Source: JAUVPB01 sp965223695 (GTDB lineage Bacteria; Actinomycetota; Thermoleophilia; Gaiellales; Gaiellaceae). From it: DNA of 64,000 nucleotides. The notes below the pieces were generated by a model. The model was not told the DNA's origin. It saw nothing but the letters and a program-made list of their open reading frames with translations, and did no database searches. The position numbers were made by a program, and so were the translations under genes. Of this stretch, positions 1-9,382 are shown piece by piece. The first letter of the stretch is position 1, and each line of letters starts with the position of its first letter. Location: NCBI GenBank assembly GCA_965223695.1, contig CBDCXJ010000051.1, positions 186,001-250,000 on the forward strand, given 5' to 3'.

Positions 1-1832
1 GCGGTGCTGCGCGCAGATTGTGTATCACGCGCACCGTCCCGCGTGCGGGCGGTCGCCTCGAGATCGAGCTCTCCCTCGTCGCCGACGACGACGCCGTAGA
101 CAGTCTCGGCCCGTTCAGGGCTCACGAGGCCCTCGACGACGTCTGCGTGGACGCGGCCCGGGTCACGCTTGATCGGGTCGCCATAGCCGCCGCCCGAGCA
201 GCAGATTCCGAGGATCGTGTCGCCGGGCTCGAGCACGACCTGACCGCACGGGTCGAGGTCCTCGAGCGTGCCGTCCGCGTGGCGTTTCTGCTGGACCGCG
301 CGTGAGCCAGCGCCGCCACCGCGGCCTCCCTGCCCGGGGGTGAGCGCGCCGTCCGAGACGAACATGACCTCCATGTCCGCATCGGTCGGCCCGTACTCGA
401 CGTAGGCGGCCGGCGCGCCGCGGAAGCGTCCCGCGCCCTCGGAGTCCTGCACCAGGCGGTGCGCCTCGACCAGCATCGGGAAGCGCACCTCGTTGAGCTC
501 GACACTGTCGCGGAAGCCGACGCCGCAGACGCCGTTGGCGAGGTAGTTGAGCCAGCCGTCGGCATCCGGCGAGGCCGGCCCGCCGGTCAGTGCGAAGAAG
601 ATCTGGTTGACGAACGGGCGCCCATCGCTCCAGCCCGAGATGACGCCGGCGCCGGGTGTGAAGATCGGGCCGGCCTCGGCCATTCCCGCCTGGCCGTCCG
701 ACAGCTCGGCGATCGCGCGCTGGATCAGGCTCGGGATCCGCTCGACGATGTTCGACGTCGCCGCGGCGCAGCAGGCTGGGTGCTCGGGTATGCCGACGCA
801 GCAGCCTTCCCGCAGGTGGATCCGGAGCCGCCCGGCGCTACCCGCCGTCACTGGCACGGTGTGGTCGATCGAGTTGAAGACGCCGATGTAGCAGCCTGTT
901 CGGGCGGTCGCCTCTGTCAGATTGAGGCCGTTCGGAAGCGTGTCCGGATTGTCGCGCAGGTCGAGATCGATGAAGCCCTCCTCGCCGTCGACCTCGACCG
1001 TGATGTTGAGGGGCACGCCGTCGGGCACGCCGGGGAACGGGTCGTGCTGGCCGCTCGTCGTTATCCGGCCGCTCGGGATCTCCTTGATGGCTGCGATCAT
1101 CTTGCGCTCCGAGTACTCGAACCAGGCCTCGACGAACGCCTCGAGCCTGTCCCATCCCAGCTCGGCGCCGAGCTCGAGCAGGAGCGTCTCGCCGACCCGG
1201 GCGCCGCCCAGCAGCGCCAGGTAGTCGCCCCACCACTGCTCGGGGGCGCGGATCCGCAGCTTCGCCATCCGGATGATGTCCTCGTTGTCGGTGTAGTCCT
1301 CCTGCACCTTCACGCACGGGAAGATCAGCGCGGCCTCCTCGTAGACGTCACGCGCCGCGGCGTAGTAGGTCGTTGGCTGCGAGGCGCCGTCGTCGGCCTG
1401 GTGTGCCTTCGTGAAAACGGTGAAGCGATGGATGCCCTCGTCGTCGATGACCGGGATCAGGATGCAGTGGTCCGCGGCGTGCGAGTTGCCGTGGTACGGC
1501 GAGTTGTGCAGGAACGCGTCGCCGCGGCGAAGCGGCGCATGGAACTCCTTCATCGTCCGGGCCTGCACGTCGGGGCCACCGAGCACGTGGATCGGCTGCG
1601 CCTCGGCCATCAGCAGGAACTCGGCGTCCTTGGTGATCAGGCAGCACGAGCAGTCGCGGGCGGTGTTGAGGACCCCCGAGCGCCCTGTCCGCGTGACCGT
1701 GTTGACCATGCTCGAGACGATGCCTTCGAGCCGACTGCGCAAGACCGCGAGCTCGACACCGTCAATGGGTGGCTTGTCGGCCACCTTGGAGGCCGGCCTG
1801 CCGGCCGGCCTTGTGGCTGGTCTCTCGCTCAT
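1..1832 (-). CDS. hyuB: HyuB1: hydantoinase B / oxoprolinase family subunit (3' end cut by window edge)
   Basis: The frame opens with ATG at 1832 (protein starts MSERPATRP) and stays open to base 1, giving about 610 codons. The last visible residues are a charged tail typical of the end of this family, so little is missing. Visible signatures include HNSPYHGNSHAADHCILIPV around residue 110 and a long HyuB-type body with a glycine-rich region near the end. HyuB proteins pair with HyuA in ATP-dependent opening of hydantoins or 5-oxoproline, or in carboxylation of ketones (acetone and acetophenone carboxylases). The start codon touches the stop of hyuA1 (TAG at 1835-1833), so the two are translationally coupled. 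The substrate cannot be told from the sequence. Confidence 0.9.
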   Translation of the reverse strand, partial: MSERPATRPAGRPASKVADKPPIDGVELAVLRSRLEGIVSSMVNTVTRTGRSGVLNTARDCSCCLITKDAEFLLMAEAQPIHVLGGPDVQARTMKEFHAPLRRGDAFLHNSPYHGNSHAADHCILIPVIDDEGIHRFTVFTKAHQADDGASQPTTYYAAARDVYEEAALIFPCVKVQEDYTDNEDIIRMAKLRIRAPEQWWGDYLALLGGARVGETLLLELGAELGWDRLEAFVEAWFEYSERKMIAAIKEIPSGRITTSGQHDPFPGVPDGVPLNITVEVDGEEGFIDLDLRDNPDTLPNGLNLTEATARTGCYIGVFNSIDHTVPVTAGSAGRLRIHLREGCCVGIPEHPACCAAATSNIVERIPSLIQRAIAELSDGQAGMAEAGPIFTPGAGVISGWSDGRPFVNQIFFALTGGPASPDADGWLNYLANGVCGVGFRDSVELNEVRFPMLVEAHRLVQDSEGAGRFRGAPAAYVEYGPTDADMEVMFVSDGALTPGQGGRGGGAGSRAVQQKRHADGTLEDLDPCGQVVLEPGDTILGICCSGGGYGDPIKRDPGRVHADVVEGLVSPERAETVYGVVVGDEGELDLEATARTRDGARDTQSARST

Positions 1833-3911
1833 CTAGGGGGTCACCACCAGGCTTCCGCTCGGTCGTCGCTCGCCGACCGACCCGGGCTCGAGCACGATCG
1901 AGGTCACAGATGACTCGACGACCGCGGGTCCCTCGACCCGCGTCCCGGGCGCCATCGACTCGAACAGGTGCACGCTTGCGTCGACGAAGCCGTGCCCGGG
2001 GAAGTGGACGGGACGCGAGCGCGTCTCGCCGTTTGCGGTCGCGTCGGCAAACACGGGCGCCGAGGGCTCCGGGTCCTCGCGCAGCCGGCAGCTGACGCGG
2101 GCGCGCCAGCTCACCGTGTCGATGTGCGCCGCCGGATCGTTGATCTTGAAGATGTCGTGATGGAGGGCGTGGAAGTCCTCGCGCAGCCCGGCCACCGCAT
2201 CCGCGTCGGGTAGCCGCGCGCCGCGAAGCGGCACTTCGATCTCCCATACCTGATGCGGGTAGCGGGCTTCGGCGAAGTACTCCACCGTCGAGGAGCGGAC
2301 GGCGTCGCCGGCCTCGGCGACGAAGACTTCGCAGCGGGTCTCGAGCTCGGCGAGCACCGCGTTCACGCCATCGAAGTCGAACTGCTCACTCGAGCTGGCG
2401 AAGGTGCTCGAGTAGTCGCTCGCGAGGTCAGAGATGAGGGCTCCCGCCGCGCTCAGCACGGCGGCGGTCTGGGGAATGATCACCTCGGGCGAGCCGAGCC
2501 GGCGAGCGATGCTCACGGCGTTGAGGCCCGCCGCTCCTCCGCCGGCGACGAGCGCGGCGCCGCGCGGGTCGATCCCCTGGTTGAGCGTGATCGATTCGAT
2601 CGCTCTGACCATGTTCTCGGTCGCTAGACGCAGAACGGCGGCCGCGGCGGCGGCAGCGTCGAGCTCGAGCGCCTCGCCGAGCTCGGCGAGCACACGCTCC
2701 GAGGCGGCGCGATCGAGCGTCATGCGCCCGCCGAGGAAGAAGTCAGAGTCGATGTATCCGAGGACGACGCTGGCGTCCGTCACCGTTGGTCGGGCGCCAC
2801 CGCGGCCGTAGCACGCAGGTCCGGGTTTGGCGCCCGCGCTCTCGGGGCCGACGTGCAGCATGCCGCCGTCGTCGACCGAGGCGATGCTGCCGCCGCCGGT
2901 GCCGATGCTCTTCACGTCGACCGAGGGGAAGCCGGTCATGTGGCCGCGGTAGCGTGGCCCGAGCCACGTCTCGCGCGTCCACGGGATCCGCCCGTGGCGC
3001 ACGAGGCCGACGTCGTAGCTCGTGCCGCCCGTGTCGGCCACGACAGCGGTATCGCGCCCGCCGTCGGCCTCGGCGTAGAAGCGGCCGGCCACCGGAGCCA
3101 TCGCGGGCCCCGACCCGATCGAGTGAATCGGCGCTTCGGCGAGCTGCCCCGCCTCGCGCGCGCCGCCGGCGGCGGTGACGAGCAGGACGCGCCCCTGGAG
3201 GCCGGCGGCGCGAAGGCGCTCGGTCAGGCCACCCAGGTACTCGGTCATCAGAGGCTTCAGCGACGCATCGATCGCCGTCGACGACGCTCGCCGGTATTCG
3301 CGCAAGGCCGGGTTGAGCTGATGCGAGAGCGTGAAGGGGCGCCCCTGTAGGCGTTCCTCGAGCAGCTCGCCCACGCGGAGCTCGTGCGCCGGGTTGGCGA
3401 TCGACCAGAGCAGGCAGACGGCGACGGCCTCCACGTCTCGCGCGATGAGCTCGTCGATGATCGTCTCCACGGCACGCTCGTCGAGCGGCTTGACGACGCG
3501 CCCGCCGACGCCGATCCGCTCTGGAACCTCGAACGTCAGCCGTCGTGGCACGTACGGCTCCGGGTACTCGACGGTCGAGTCGAACGGGTCGAATCGGCCC
3601 CCTTCCCGGAAGACGAGAATGTCGGGATGGCCGGCCGTCGTCAGGAAGGCGGTCTTCGCCGTGCTGCCGGTCAGGATCGCGTTCGTGGCTCTCGTCGTTC
3701 CGTGAATGAAGAGCTCGGTTCGACCAAGGAGTCCGGCGACGTCGAGGCCGCGATCTGTCGCGGCCAGCGCGAGCACGTCGAGGACGCCCTGCACCGGGTC
3801 GTCGGGCGTCGTCGGCGCCTTGTAGATGGCGGCAGCGTGCTCGCCCTCGACCGCATCCTCGCTAAGGAGGAGGTCGGTGAACGTTCCGCCGATGTCTATG
3901 GCTATCTGCAT
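1833..3911 (-). CDS. hyuA: HyuA1: hydantoinase A / oxoprolinase family ATP-binding subunit
   Basis: A 692-residue protein of normal HyuA length. The ASKHA-type phosphate motif DIGGTFTDLLL lies at residues 6-16, followed by HGTTRATNAI near 70, a second phosphate motif DTGGTSYDVGL near 293 and GTGGGSIASV, then SAGAKPGPACYGRGG. These are the hallmarks of the ATP-dependent subunit of N-methylhydantoinase and 5-oxoprolinase enzymes, where ATP phosphorylates the amide carbonyl before hydrolysis or carboxylation. It sits between an acyl-CoA dehydrogenase gene upstream (33 nt gap) and hyuB1 downstream (no gap) in one minus-strand operon. It is one of four HyuA paralogues in the window. The family call is firm; the substrate is unknown. 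Confidence 0.93.
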   Translation of the reverse strand: MQIAIDIGGTFTDLLLSEDAVEGEHAAAIYKAPTTPDDPVQGVLDVLALAATDRGLDVAGLLGRTELFIHGTTRATNAILTGSTAKTAFLTTAGHPDILVFREGGRFDPFDSTVEYPEPYVPRRLTFEVPERIGVGGRVVKPLDERAVETIIDELIARDVEAVAVCLLWSIANPAHELRVGELLEERLQGRPFTLSHQLNPALREYRRASSTAIDASLKPLMTEYLGGLTERLRAAGLQGRVLLVTAAGGAREAGQLAEAPIHSIGSGPAMAPVAGRFYAEADGGRDTAVVADTGGTSYDVGLVRHGRIPWTRETWLGPRYRGHMTGFPSVDVKSIGTGGGSIASVDDGGMLHVGPESAGAKPGPACYGRGGARPTVTDASVVLGYIDSDFFLGGRMTLDRAASERVLAELGEALELDAAAAAAAVLRLATENMVRAIESITLNQGIDPRGAALVAGGGAAGLNAVSIARRLGSPEVIIPQTAAVLSAAGALISDLASDYSSTFASSSEQFDFDGVNAVLAELETRCEVFVAEAGDAVRSSTVEYFAEARYPHQVWEIEVPLRGARLPDADAVAGLREDFHALHHDIFKINDPAAHIDTVSWRARVSCRLREDPEPSAPVFADATANGETRSRPVHFPGHGFVDASVHLFESMAPGTRVEGPAVVESSVTSIVLEPGSVGERRPSGSLVVTP

Positions 3912-3944
3912 GCAGCGACGGCGCGCTGTGACTCCCGCGCGCCG

Positions 3945-5105
3945 TTAGTAGCTTCGCGGCAGGCCGAGGCTCTCGCCTATGAAGTTCCGGCCCATCTCGT
4001 TCGATACGGGGCTGAACACCTGAAGCCGAGCGTCGCGCAGGTAGCGCTCCATCGGCGAGTCGGAGTTCATGCCGTGACCGGCGAGGATGCGCATGCCACG
4101 GTCGGTCGCTCTCACCGCGAGCTCGCCGGCGGCCACGTTGGCCATCGCGGCCTCCATCGAGCACTCGCGGCCGTTCGTCTCGAGCCAGGCGGCCTTCTGC
4201 ACGAGCAGGCGGGTCTGCTCGAGCTCGGTTGCCGTGTCGGCGAGCGAATGCTGCAGCGCCTGGAACGCACCGATTGGCCGGCCGAAGGCCTGCCGCTCGC
4301 CCGCGTACTGAAGCGCCTCGTCGAACGCCGCCTGAGCGATGCCGACCCCGATCGCGGCCGCCGTGATCCGCTCGTTGTTGAGTGAGGCAACCAGGTGGTA
4401 GAAGCCGCGGCCGCGCTCGCCGATGAGCCCGTCTTCGGGCGCGCGCGCGGCGTCGTAGAACACTTCGCTCGTACCGGCGCTTCTGAAGCCGAGCAGGTCG
4501 AGCTTGCGGATCTGGATCTCTTCCTGCGCGCGCGGCGTCATGATCAGCGACCAGCCGCGCGCCAGCTTCCCGTCGGTTGGTGCGTCGGTTCGTGCGAGCA
4601 CGATGATGTACTCGGCTTCGCTGGCGCGCGAGGTGTAGAGCTTCTGCCCCTGAATGACCCACTCGCCGCTGTCGAGCTCGGCGCTCGTCGTTCCGCTGAG
4701 GACATCGGTGCCTCCGCTCGGCTCGCTCAGGCTGAAGGCAACGCGAAACTCGCCGCTCGCGAGACCGGGAAGCAGCGCCTCCCTCTGCTCGTCTGAGCCA
4801 AAGCGGGTCAGCAGCCCGCCCGCCATCGACGTGAGCACGAGGTCGGTCGACAGCGAGGCCCAGCCTCGGGCGAGCTCCTCGCTCAGGACGGCGGCTGTCA
4901 TGACGTCGGCGCCGCCCCCGCCGTACTCGTTCGGGAGCGTCAGGCCCGCCCAGCCGAGCGCGGCCATCTTCTTCCAGACGTCGGGCGGCGGGCCCTCACC
5001 GGCCTTGTCGAGCTCGCGTATGCGCTCCCGTGGGAGCTCGCGCTCGAAGAACTGCCGCACCGTTTCGCGCAACAACGTGTGCTCTTGCGTGACCTCAAAG
5101 TCCAC
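3945..5105 (-). CDS. Acyl-CoA dehydrogenase family flavoprotein
   Basis: A 386-residue protein starting at GTG 5105 (VDFEVTQEHTLLRETV). The frame continues upstream of this codon only through intergenic DNA and the antisense of a repeat, and AAGGGAG sits 7 nt before the GTG, which fixes the start. Family features: N-terminal helical domain with FFERELP, the middle beta-domain segment VAFSLSEPSGGTDV near residue 120, GQKLYTSRASEAEYIIVLAR, GFYHLVASLNNERI and a C-terminal LAGHGMNSDSPMERYLRDAR. FAD-dependent alpha,beta-dehydrogenation of an acyl-CoA is the family role. It is closely related to the protein at 32453-33604 (same FSPxSNEM...IGExLGLPxSY end). It heads the hyuA1-hyuB1 operon and is transcribed divergently from the lipoprotein at 5320. 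Confidence 0.92.
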   Translation of the reverse strand: MDFEVTQEHTLLRETVRQFFERELPRERIRELDKAGEGPPPDVWKKMAALGWAGLTLPNEYGGGGADVMTAAVLSEELARGWASLSTDLVLTSMAGGLLTRFGSDEQREALLPGLASGEFRVAFSLSEPSGGTDVLSGTTSAELDSGEWVIQGQKLYTSRASEAEYIIVLARTDAPTDGKLARGWSLIMTPRAQEEIQIRKLDLLGFRSAGTSEVFYDAARAPEDGLIGERGRGFYHLVASLNNERITAAAIGVGIAQAAFDEALQYAGERQAFGRPIGAFQALQHSLADTATELEQTRLLVQKAAWLETNGRECSMEAAMANVAAGELAVRATDRGMRILAGHGMNSDSPMERYLRDARLQVFSPVSNEMGRNFIGESLGLPRSY

Positions 5106-5132
5106 TCGCGGCTCCCTTCGGCGACGCTCGCT

Positions 5133-5160
5133 CGCCCGGCGGCGCGTCCTGCGCCGGGCG
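5133..5160 (-). other. GC-rich hairpin in the leader of the acyl-CoA dehydrogenase operon
   Basis: CGCCCGGCG (5133-5141) pairs perfectly with CGCCGGGCG (5152-5160) across a 10-nt loop. It lies 28 nt upstream of the GTG start of the minus-strand operon, inside the 214-bp divergent intergenic region. No T-run follows. It may be a leader structure or may have no function. Confidence 0.4.
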
Positions 5161-5221
5161 GCCATTGTGCGCGAGCGTACGCGGTCCGGGCCGCGCTCGC
5201 CTTGATCGACGAGCCGGGATG

Positions 5222-5233
5222 AGGTATACGACA
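5222..5233. promoter_or_regulatory. Candidate operator with GTATAC core in a divergent promoter region
   Basis: The palindromic hexamer GTATAC occurs here in an otherwise very GC-rich divergent spacer between the acyl-CoA dehydrogenase and the solute-binding lipoprotein. Related G(T/C)ATAC cores lie in the spacers at 12704, 35249 and 57464. FCD-type GntR regulators are known to bind short palindromes of this style, and such a regulator is encoded at 35317. The assignment is inferential. Confidence 0.3.
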
Positions 5234-5319
5234 CCGGGCAAACGACGCTGCACGCGCGGTGTCGGGTCGCTCCCGCAATGTGCTCGCGGCTCGGGCCGGC
5301 TATGGAGGAGGAAAGGGTC

Positions 5320-7221
5320 ATGTCAGATCGTGGTCTCAGAGGGGGACGAGGCCGCATGGCGCTCTTGCTCGCCCTCCTGCTTGCGCTCGCAGTAGGTGTT
5401 GCCGCCTGCGGCGGCGACGATAGCGCCGAGCCAGCGCCGCCGGCGGCGGAGGAGCCGGCACCCGCGGAGGATCCGGCACCGGCCGAGGATCCAGCTCCGG
5501 CAGAGGATCCTGCACCTGCCGAGGACCCAGCTCCTGCTGAGGACCCGGCTCCGGCCGAGGATCCTGCACCGGCAGAGGATCCGGCTCCGGCTGAGCCTGC
5601 CTTCGTCAAGGACAACCTCGTGTACCTGGTGCCCGACATCGCGCCCGGACTAAACACTGACGGCGCTACAGCCGCGCACCCGGGTATGGGCGAGATCCAC
5701 CTGAACATCGGCGAGCCGCTGATCGAGTGGCCGACGACGACCAACGAGACCGGCGCGCTGGTGCCGGATTACCAGATCGCGAACGAGGACTTCGAGCCTC
5801 GACTCGCCGAGTCGTGGTCGTACGACGAGGCGACGACGACCTGGACGTTCAACCTGCGCCAGGGCGTTATTAGCTGCGCGGGCAACGAGTTCACCGCCGA
5901 CGACGTTCTCTACTACTGGGCGCGCGCGAAGTCGGTCTCAGGCGCCGCTCCGATCGGCTGGTTCCTCGGCAACGTGGGCGGCATCTTCACGCTCGATCCG
6001 CTGACCTCCGAGGACCCGGCCGCCAAGGATCTGACCGAGGTCACCAAGGTTGACGACTACACGGTGCAGATCAAGCAGCTCGGTCCGAACGGCATCTTCC
6101 CGAAGACGCTCGCGATCACGTTCTCGAACTCGTTCGACTCGGCCGTGTTCCAGGAGAACGCGACCGACGACGATCCGTGGGCGCACGAATGGAACAACGA
6201 GACCGACAACCCGGGCCATGGCCCGTACTGCATCGACACCTGGAACAAGGGCAGCGAGTTCATCCTGCGGGCCAACGAGAACTACTACCGCGGGACTCCA
6301 CCGTTCGAGACGGTGACGATCAGGCGTGTGCCGCAGTCGGCGAACCGCGTCGCCGCCATCCAGTCGGGCGACGCCGACATCGTCAGCAACCTGACGCCGA
6401 CTGAGATCGAGGCGCTTCGCGACGACCCGAACGTGGTCATCCGCGAGTGGAGGCTGAACAAGGCCATCGCGCTCGGCATGAGTTACAACTTCGAGCCCTG
6501 GAACCTGCCGAACAACAAGCTGCTGCGGCAGGCGATCGCCTTCGCGCTGCCCTACGACGAGATCATCCAGGAGGACTACAAAGGCAAGGCCGAGCAGTGG
6601 AACGGTCTGGTCAACGCCACGTACTTCGCCTACAAGGAGATCCCCGCGTACTCGACCGATATCGCGCGGGCGCAGGAGCTGATGGCGGAGGCCGGCTTCC
6701 CGAACGGCGACGGTCTCGACCAGTTCGGCGACGCGTTCGCGCTCCACTACGTGGCAGAGCGACAGAGCCTGCTCGAGCCGATCGCGAACCGCATTGCGAC
6801 GGCGCTCTCGGCGATCGGGGTCCCGGTCGTGCTCAACCCGATCCCCGAGGCGGAGTTCAACGACCGGGCGCTGACGAAGGCCGACATGGGCATGTTCATC
6901 CGCGACTTCGATCGCCCGCTCGTGCCCGATGCCGGCTACACGGCGCTGCTCTTCTTCGTGTCGACCGCTGCCGGCGGTTTGAACAACCAGGTCAACTACG
7001 CGAACGACCGCCTCGACGAGGTGTTCGGCCTCTCGCAGCAGAGCACCGGCGACGAGCGGGTCGCGCACCTCGAGGAGATCCAGGACATCATCATGGACGA
7101 GCTGCCTCTGGTTCCGATCGCGGAGGTCAACACGCAGGTCGCGATGACGCCTGAGCTCGACCAGGTCAGGGCGCAGGTCTACGATCTGGTCTCGGCCATC
7201 GACCTGGTGGGTAGCGGCTAG
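5320..7221 (+). CDS. Family-5 (peptide/opine/nickel-type) ABC transporter solute-binding lipoprotein 1
   Basis: A 633-residue secreted lipoprotein. ATG 5320 is preferred over an in-frame ATG at 5278 because GGAGGAGGAAAGG (5304-5316) lies just before it. An Arg-rich n-region, a Leu/Ala hydrophobic stretch and lipobox VAAC are followed by an acidic, proline-rich linker with seven PAPAED units and one PAPAEP. The remainder is an SBP_bac_5 fold: FEPRLAESWSYDEATTTWTF, NLRQGVISCAGNEFTADDVL, SGDADIVSNLTPTEI and a C-terminal DELPLVPIAEV. It would sit on the outer face of the membrane and deliver substrate to the permease encoded from 12861. A close paralogue lies at 23658-25619. It appears monocistronic, with a hairpin downstream at 7261. 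Confidence 0.93.
   Translation: MSDRGLRGGRGRMALLLALLLALAVGVAACGGDDSAEPAPPAAEEPAPAEDPAPAEDPAPAEDPAPAEDPAPAEDPAPAEDPAPAEDPAPAEPAFVKDNLVYLVPDIAPGLNTDGATAAHPGMGEIHLNIGEPLIEWPTTTNETGALVPDYQIANEDFEPRLAESWSYDEATTTWTFNLRQGVISCAGNEFTADDVLYYWARAKSVSGAAPIGWFLGNVGGIFTLDPLTSEDPAAKDLTEVTKVDDYTVQIKQLGPNGIFPKTLAITFSNSFDSAVFQENATDDDPWAHEWNNETDNPGHGPYCIDTWNKGSEFILRANENYYRGTPPFETVTIRRVPQSANRVAAIQSGDADIVSNLTPTEIEALRDDPNVVIREWRLNKAIALGMSYNFEPWNLPNNKLLRQAIAFALPYDEIIQEDYKGKAEQWNGLVNATYFAYKEIPAYSTDIARAQELMAEAGFPNGDGLDQFGDAFALHYVAERQSLLEPIANRIATALSAIGVPVVLNPIPEAEFNDRALTKADMGMFIRDFDRPLVPDAGYTALLFFVSTAAGGLNNQVNYANDRLDEVFGLSQQSTGDERVAHLEEIQDIIMDELPLVPIAEVNTQVAMTPELDQVRAQVYDLVSAIDLVGSG
5455..5598 (+). repeat. Tandem 18-bp coding repeat encoding PAPAED units (8 copies)
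   Basis: Eight consecutive 18-nt units encode seven PAPAED and a final PAPAEP in the linker between lipid anchor and binding domain of solute-binding protein 1. The units differ at third codon positions (CCG/CCA/CCT, GCA/GCT), so the peptide is conserved more strictly than the DNA. This suggests selection for a stiff acidic spacer rather than very recent slippage. Confidence 0.9.
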
Positions 7222-7260
7222 GCAACGCGCCCCCAGCAAAGAACACGCGAACGATGAATG

Positions 7261-7288
7261 CTCCGGCCCCGCCTCGGCGGGGCCGGAG
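7261..7288 (+). terminator. Strong GC hairpin after solute-binding protein 1
   Basis: CTCCGGCCCCGCC (7261-7273) pairs perfectly with GGCGGGGCCGGAG (7276-7288) across a TC junction, 40 nt after the stop codon. No T-tract follows, as is common for terminators of high-GC actinobacteria. It separates the lipoprotein gene from hyuA2. Confidence 0.7.
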
Positions 7289-7328
7289 TCGTGCCTGGGA
7301 CGTGCAGCTGGCGTCGCCGCGCGCCGTC

Positions 7329-7334
7329 TAGGAT
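7329..7334 (+). promoter_or_regulatory. Candidate -10 box (TAGGAT) for hyuA2
   Basis: TAGGAT fits the actinobacterial TANNNT -10 pattern and ends 11 nt before the hyuA2 ATG at 7346. No Shine-Dalgarno sequence is present between them, so a very short leader or leaderless mRNA is possible. No convincing -35 was seen. Confidence 0.35.
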
Positions 7335-7345
7335 TTGCGGCCGCC

Positions 7346-9382
7346 ATGACCCCGTTCAGAGCAGGTATCGACATCGGCGGCACGTTCACCGACACCGTCA
7401 CAGTGACCGAGAGCGGCGCCGTCGGCTACGTCAAGGTGCCGTCAACGCCGCCGGCGTTCGTCGACGGGCTGATGAACGGGCTCGAGTCGGCTGAGCATCC
7501 GATCGCCGATATGAGCCTGCTCGCGCACGGCACGACTGTGGGCATCAACGCGATCGTGACGCGCCAGGGCGCGAAAGCCGCCCTCGTGACGACCCGTGGC
7601 TTCCGTGACGTGATGGTCATCCGCCGCGGCGACCGCGAGAGCTTCGACCTCTGGTGGCAACCGCCCAAGCCGATCATCCCGCGCAAGCATCGCTTCGAGC
7701 TCGCCGGCCGGATCAACTACCTGGGCGAGGAGATCGAGCCGCTCGACGAGGACGAGATCCGCGCGCTCGCGCAGAGGATCGACGCGCTCGAGCTCGAGGC
7801 CGTCGCCGTCGTCTTCGTCAACTCGCCGGTCGACCCGACCCACGAGCTGCGGGTGAAAGAGCTGCTCGAGGCAGAGCTTCCCCAGGCCTACGTCAGTGCC
7901 TCCTGCGAGATCCTCCCCGAGATCCTCGAGTCAGAGCGCACGGCAACCACGACCATCAACGCCTACATCGGCCCGATCATGGATCGCTACGTCGGCGCGC
8001 TCGAGGACGATCTTGCCGGCGCCGGGTACTCGGGCGACGTGACGATCGCGACCTCGGCCGGGGGCGTCGCTACGCCCGACACCGTGCGCACTGTCCCTGC
8101 CCGCACGCTCGAGTCGGGGCCGGCGGCCGGCGTCATGGCGGGTCGAGAGATCGCCGGCGCGGCAGGGTTCGACGAGGTCGTCACCTTCGACATGGGCGGA
8201 ACGAGCCTCGATATCGGTCTGGTAGCCGGCGGCGAGGCACGGCGAACGCACGAGTACCTGATCGAGTGGGGAACCCCTGTGCGCTTCCCCTCGATCGACG
8301 TCTTCTCGATCGGCGCGGGCGGCGGCTCGATCGCCTGGATCGACGCCGGCGGCGGCCTGCGCAACGGGCCTCAGAGCGCGGGCGCTCGTCCGGGCCCGGC
8401 CTGCTACGACACCGGCGGTGCTGCGCCGACGAACACCGACGCGCAGGTCGTGCTCGGGCGCCTGCGGCCCGAGGCGTTCCTCGGTGGCCAGATGAAGATC
8501 TACCCCGAGCTCGCCCGCGAGGCGATCGAGCGTGACGTTGGCCAGCCGCTCGGTATGGCAATCGACGAGGCGGCCGACGCGATCATCCAGATCGCCAACA
8601 ACAACATGGTGCAGTCGCTGAGGCTCGCGACGGTCGAGCGTGGTCTCGACCCGCGCGAGTTCAGCCTGCTCGCCTTCGGCGGGGCCGGTCCGCTTTACGC
8701 CGCAGAGGTGGCGCGAGCCGGCAGCATCCCGACCGTGCTCGTCCCTCGCTACCCGGGGCTCACCTCGGCGCTCGGCCTCCTGATGATCGACATTCGCCAT
8801 GATGCGTCGCGCTCGATCCTGCGAACGCGTGAGGACGTGACGCTCGACGAGCTCAACGAGACGTACTCCGAGCTCGAGGGCCGCGTACTCGAGCTTCTGC
8901 GCGGTGAGGGTGTCGAGGACGCGCAGGCCACGTTGAGCCGCGAGGTCGACGTCCGCTACTTCGGCCAGAGCGAGGGGTTCACGGTCCCGGTCGAGTCGGG
9001 AGCGCTGAGCGAAGCCTCGCTCGACGCGATCTTCGCCTCCTTTCTCGAGCTGCAGGAGCGTGAGTTCGGCTACGTCATGCCCGAGGAGTTCGCGAGCCTC
9101 GAGCTCGTGACCGCTCGTGTCTCGGGTATCGGTGTGGTCGACAAGGTCGAGCTCGAGCGCCTCGCAGCCGGCAGCGGCGCGGAGTCAGCGCTGATCGGTG
9201 AGCGCGACGTCTACTTCGAGGGCACCGCCCACAGCTCACATGTGTATGAGCGCGAGCGCCTCGGCGCCGGCGACGCGGTCGAGGGCCCGGCCATCGTCGA
9301 GCAGATCGACTCGACGACCGTCATGCCGCCGGGCTCGAGCGCAACGGTCGACGAGCTCGGGAACCTGGTGATCACGGTCTAG
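7346..9382 (+). CDS. hyuA: HyuA2: hydantoinase A / oxoprolinase family ATP-binding subunit
   Basis: A 678-residue HyuA. Motifs in order: DIGGTFTDTVTV at residues 8-19, AHGTTVGINAIV near 60, ILESERTATTTINAYIGP near 195, DMGGTSLDIGLV near 281, GAGGGSIAWIDAGGG near 320 and SAGARPGPACYDTGGAAPT. It is the nucleotide-binding partner in the HyuA/HyuB enzyme family, cytosolic and ATP-dependent. The ATG abuts a candidate -10 box without a clear ribosome site. HyuB2 begins directly after its stop (TAG then ATG), so the two form one unit. Against the other three pairs, the sequence differs enough that separate substrates are likely (inference). Confidence 0.93.
   Translation: MTPFRAGIDIGGTFTDTVTVTESGAVGYVKVPSTPPAFVDGLMNGLESAEHPIADMSLLAHGTTVGINAIVTRQGAKAALVTTRGFRDVMVIRRGDRESFDLWWQPPKPIIPRKHRFELAGRINYLGEEIEPLDEDEIRALAQRIDALELEAVAVVFVNSPVDPTHELRVKELLEAELPQAYVSASCEILPEILESERTATTTINAYIGPIMDRYVGALEDDLAGAGYSGDVTIATSAGGVATPDTVRTVPARTLESGPAAGVMAGREIAGAAGFDEVVTFDMGGTSLDIGLVAGGEARRTHEYLIEWGTPVRFPSIDVFSIGAGGGSIAWIDAGGGLRNGPQSAGARPGPACYDTGGAAPTNTDAQVVLGRLRPEAFLGGQMKIYPELAREAIERDVGQPLGMAIDEAADAIIQIANNNMVQSLRLATVERGLDPREFSLLAFGGAGPLYAAEVARAGSIPTVLVPRYPGLTSALGLLMIDIRHDASRSILRTREDVTLDELNETYSELEGRVLELLRGEGVEDAQATLSREVDVRYFGQSEGFTVPVESGALSEASLDAIFASFLELQEREFGYVMPEEFASLELVTARVSGIGVVDKVELERLAAGSGAESALIGERDVYFEGTAHSSHVYERERLGAGDAVEGPAIVEQIDSTTVMPPGSSATVDELGNLVITV

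Noticed and set aside
459..1913. 484-codon plus-strand frame opposite hyuB1
   Set aside because: Composition is that of an antisense shadow in GC-rich DNA (Arg/Val/Asp-rich, no domain), while the minus strand reads as HyuB.
5455..5598. CRISPR-like tandem repeat
   Set aside because: The 18-bp units are contiguous, without spacers, and encode PAPAED in the reading frame of a lipoprotein.
5106..5744. Long minus-strand extension of the acyl-CoA dehydrogenase frame rich in AGAGSS repeats
   Set aside because: It is the antisense reading of the PAPAED repeat and intergenic DNA; a GTG with a good ribosome site at 5105 gives the normal family length.
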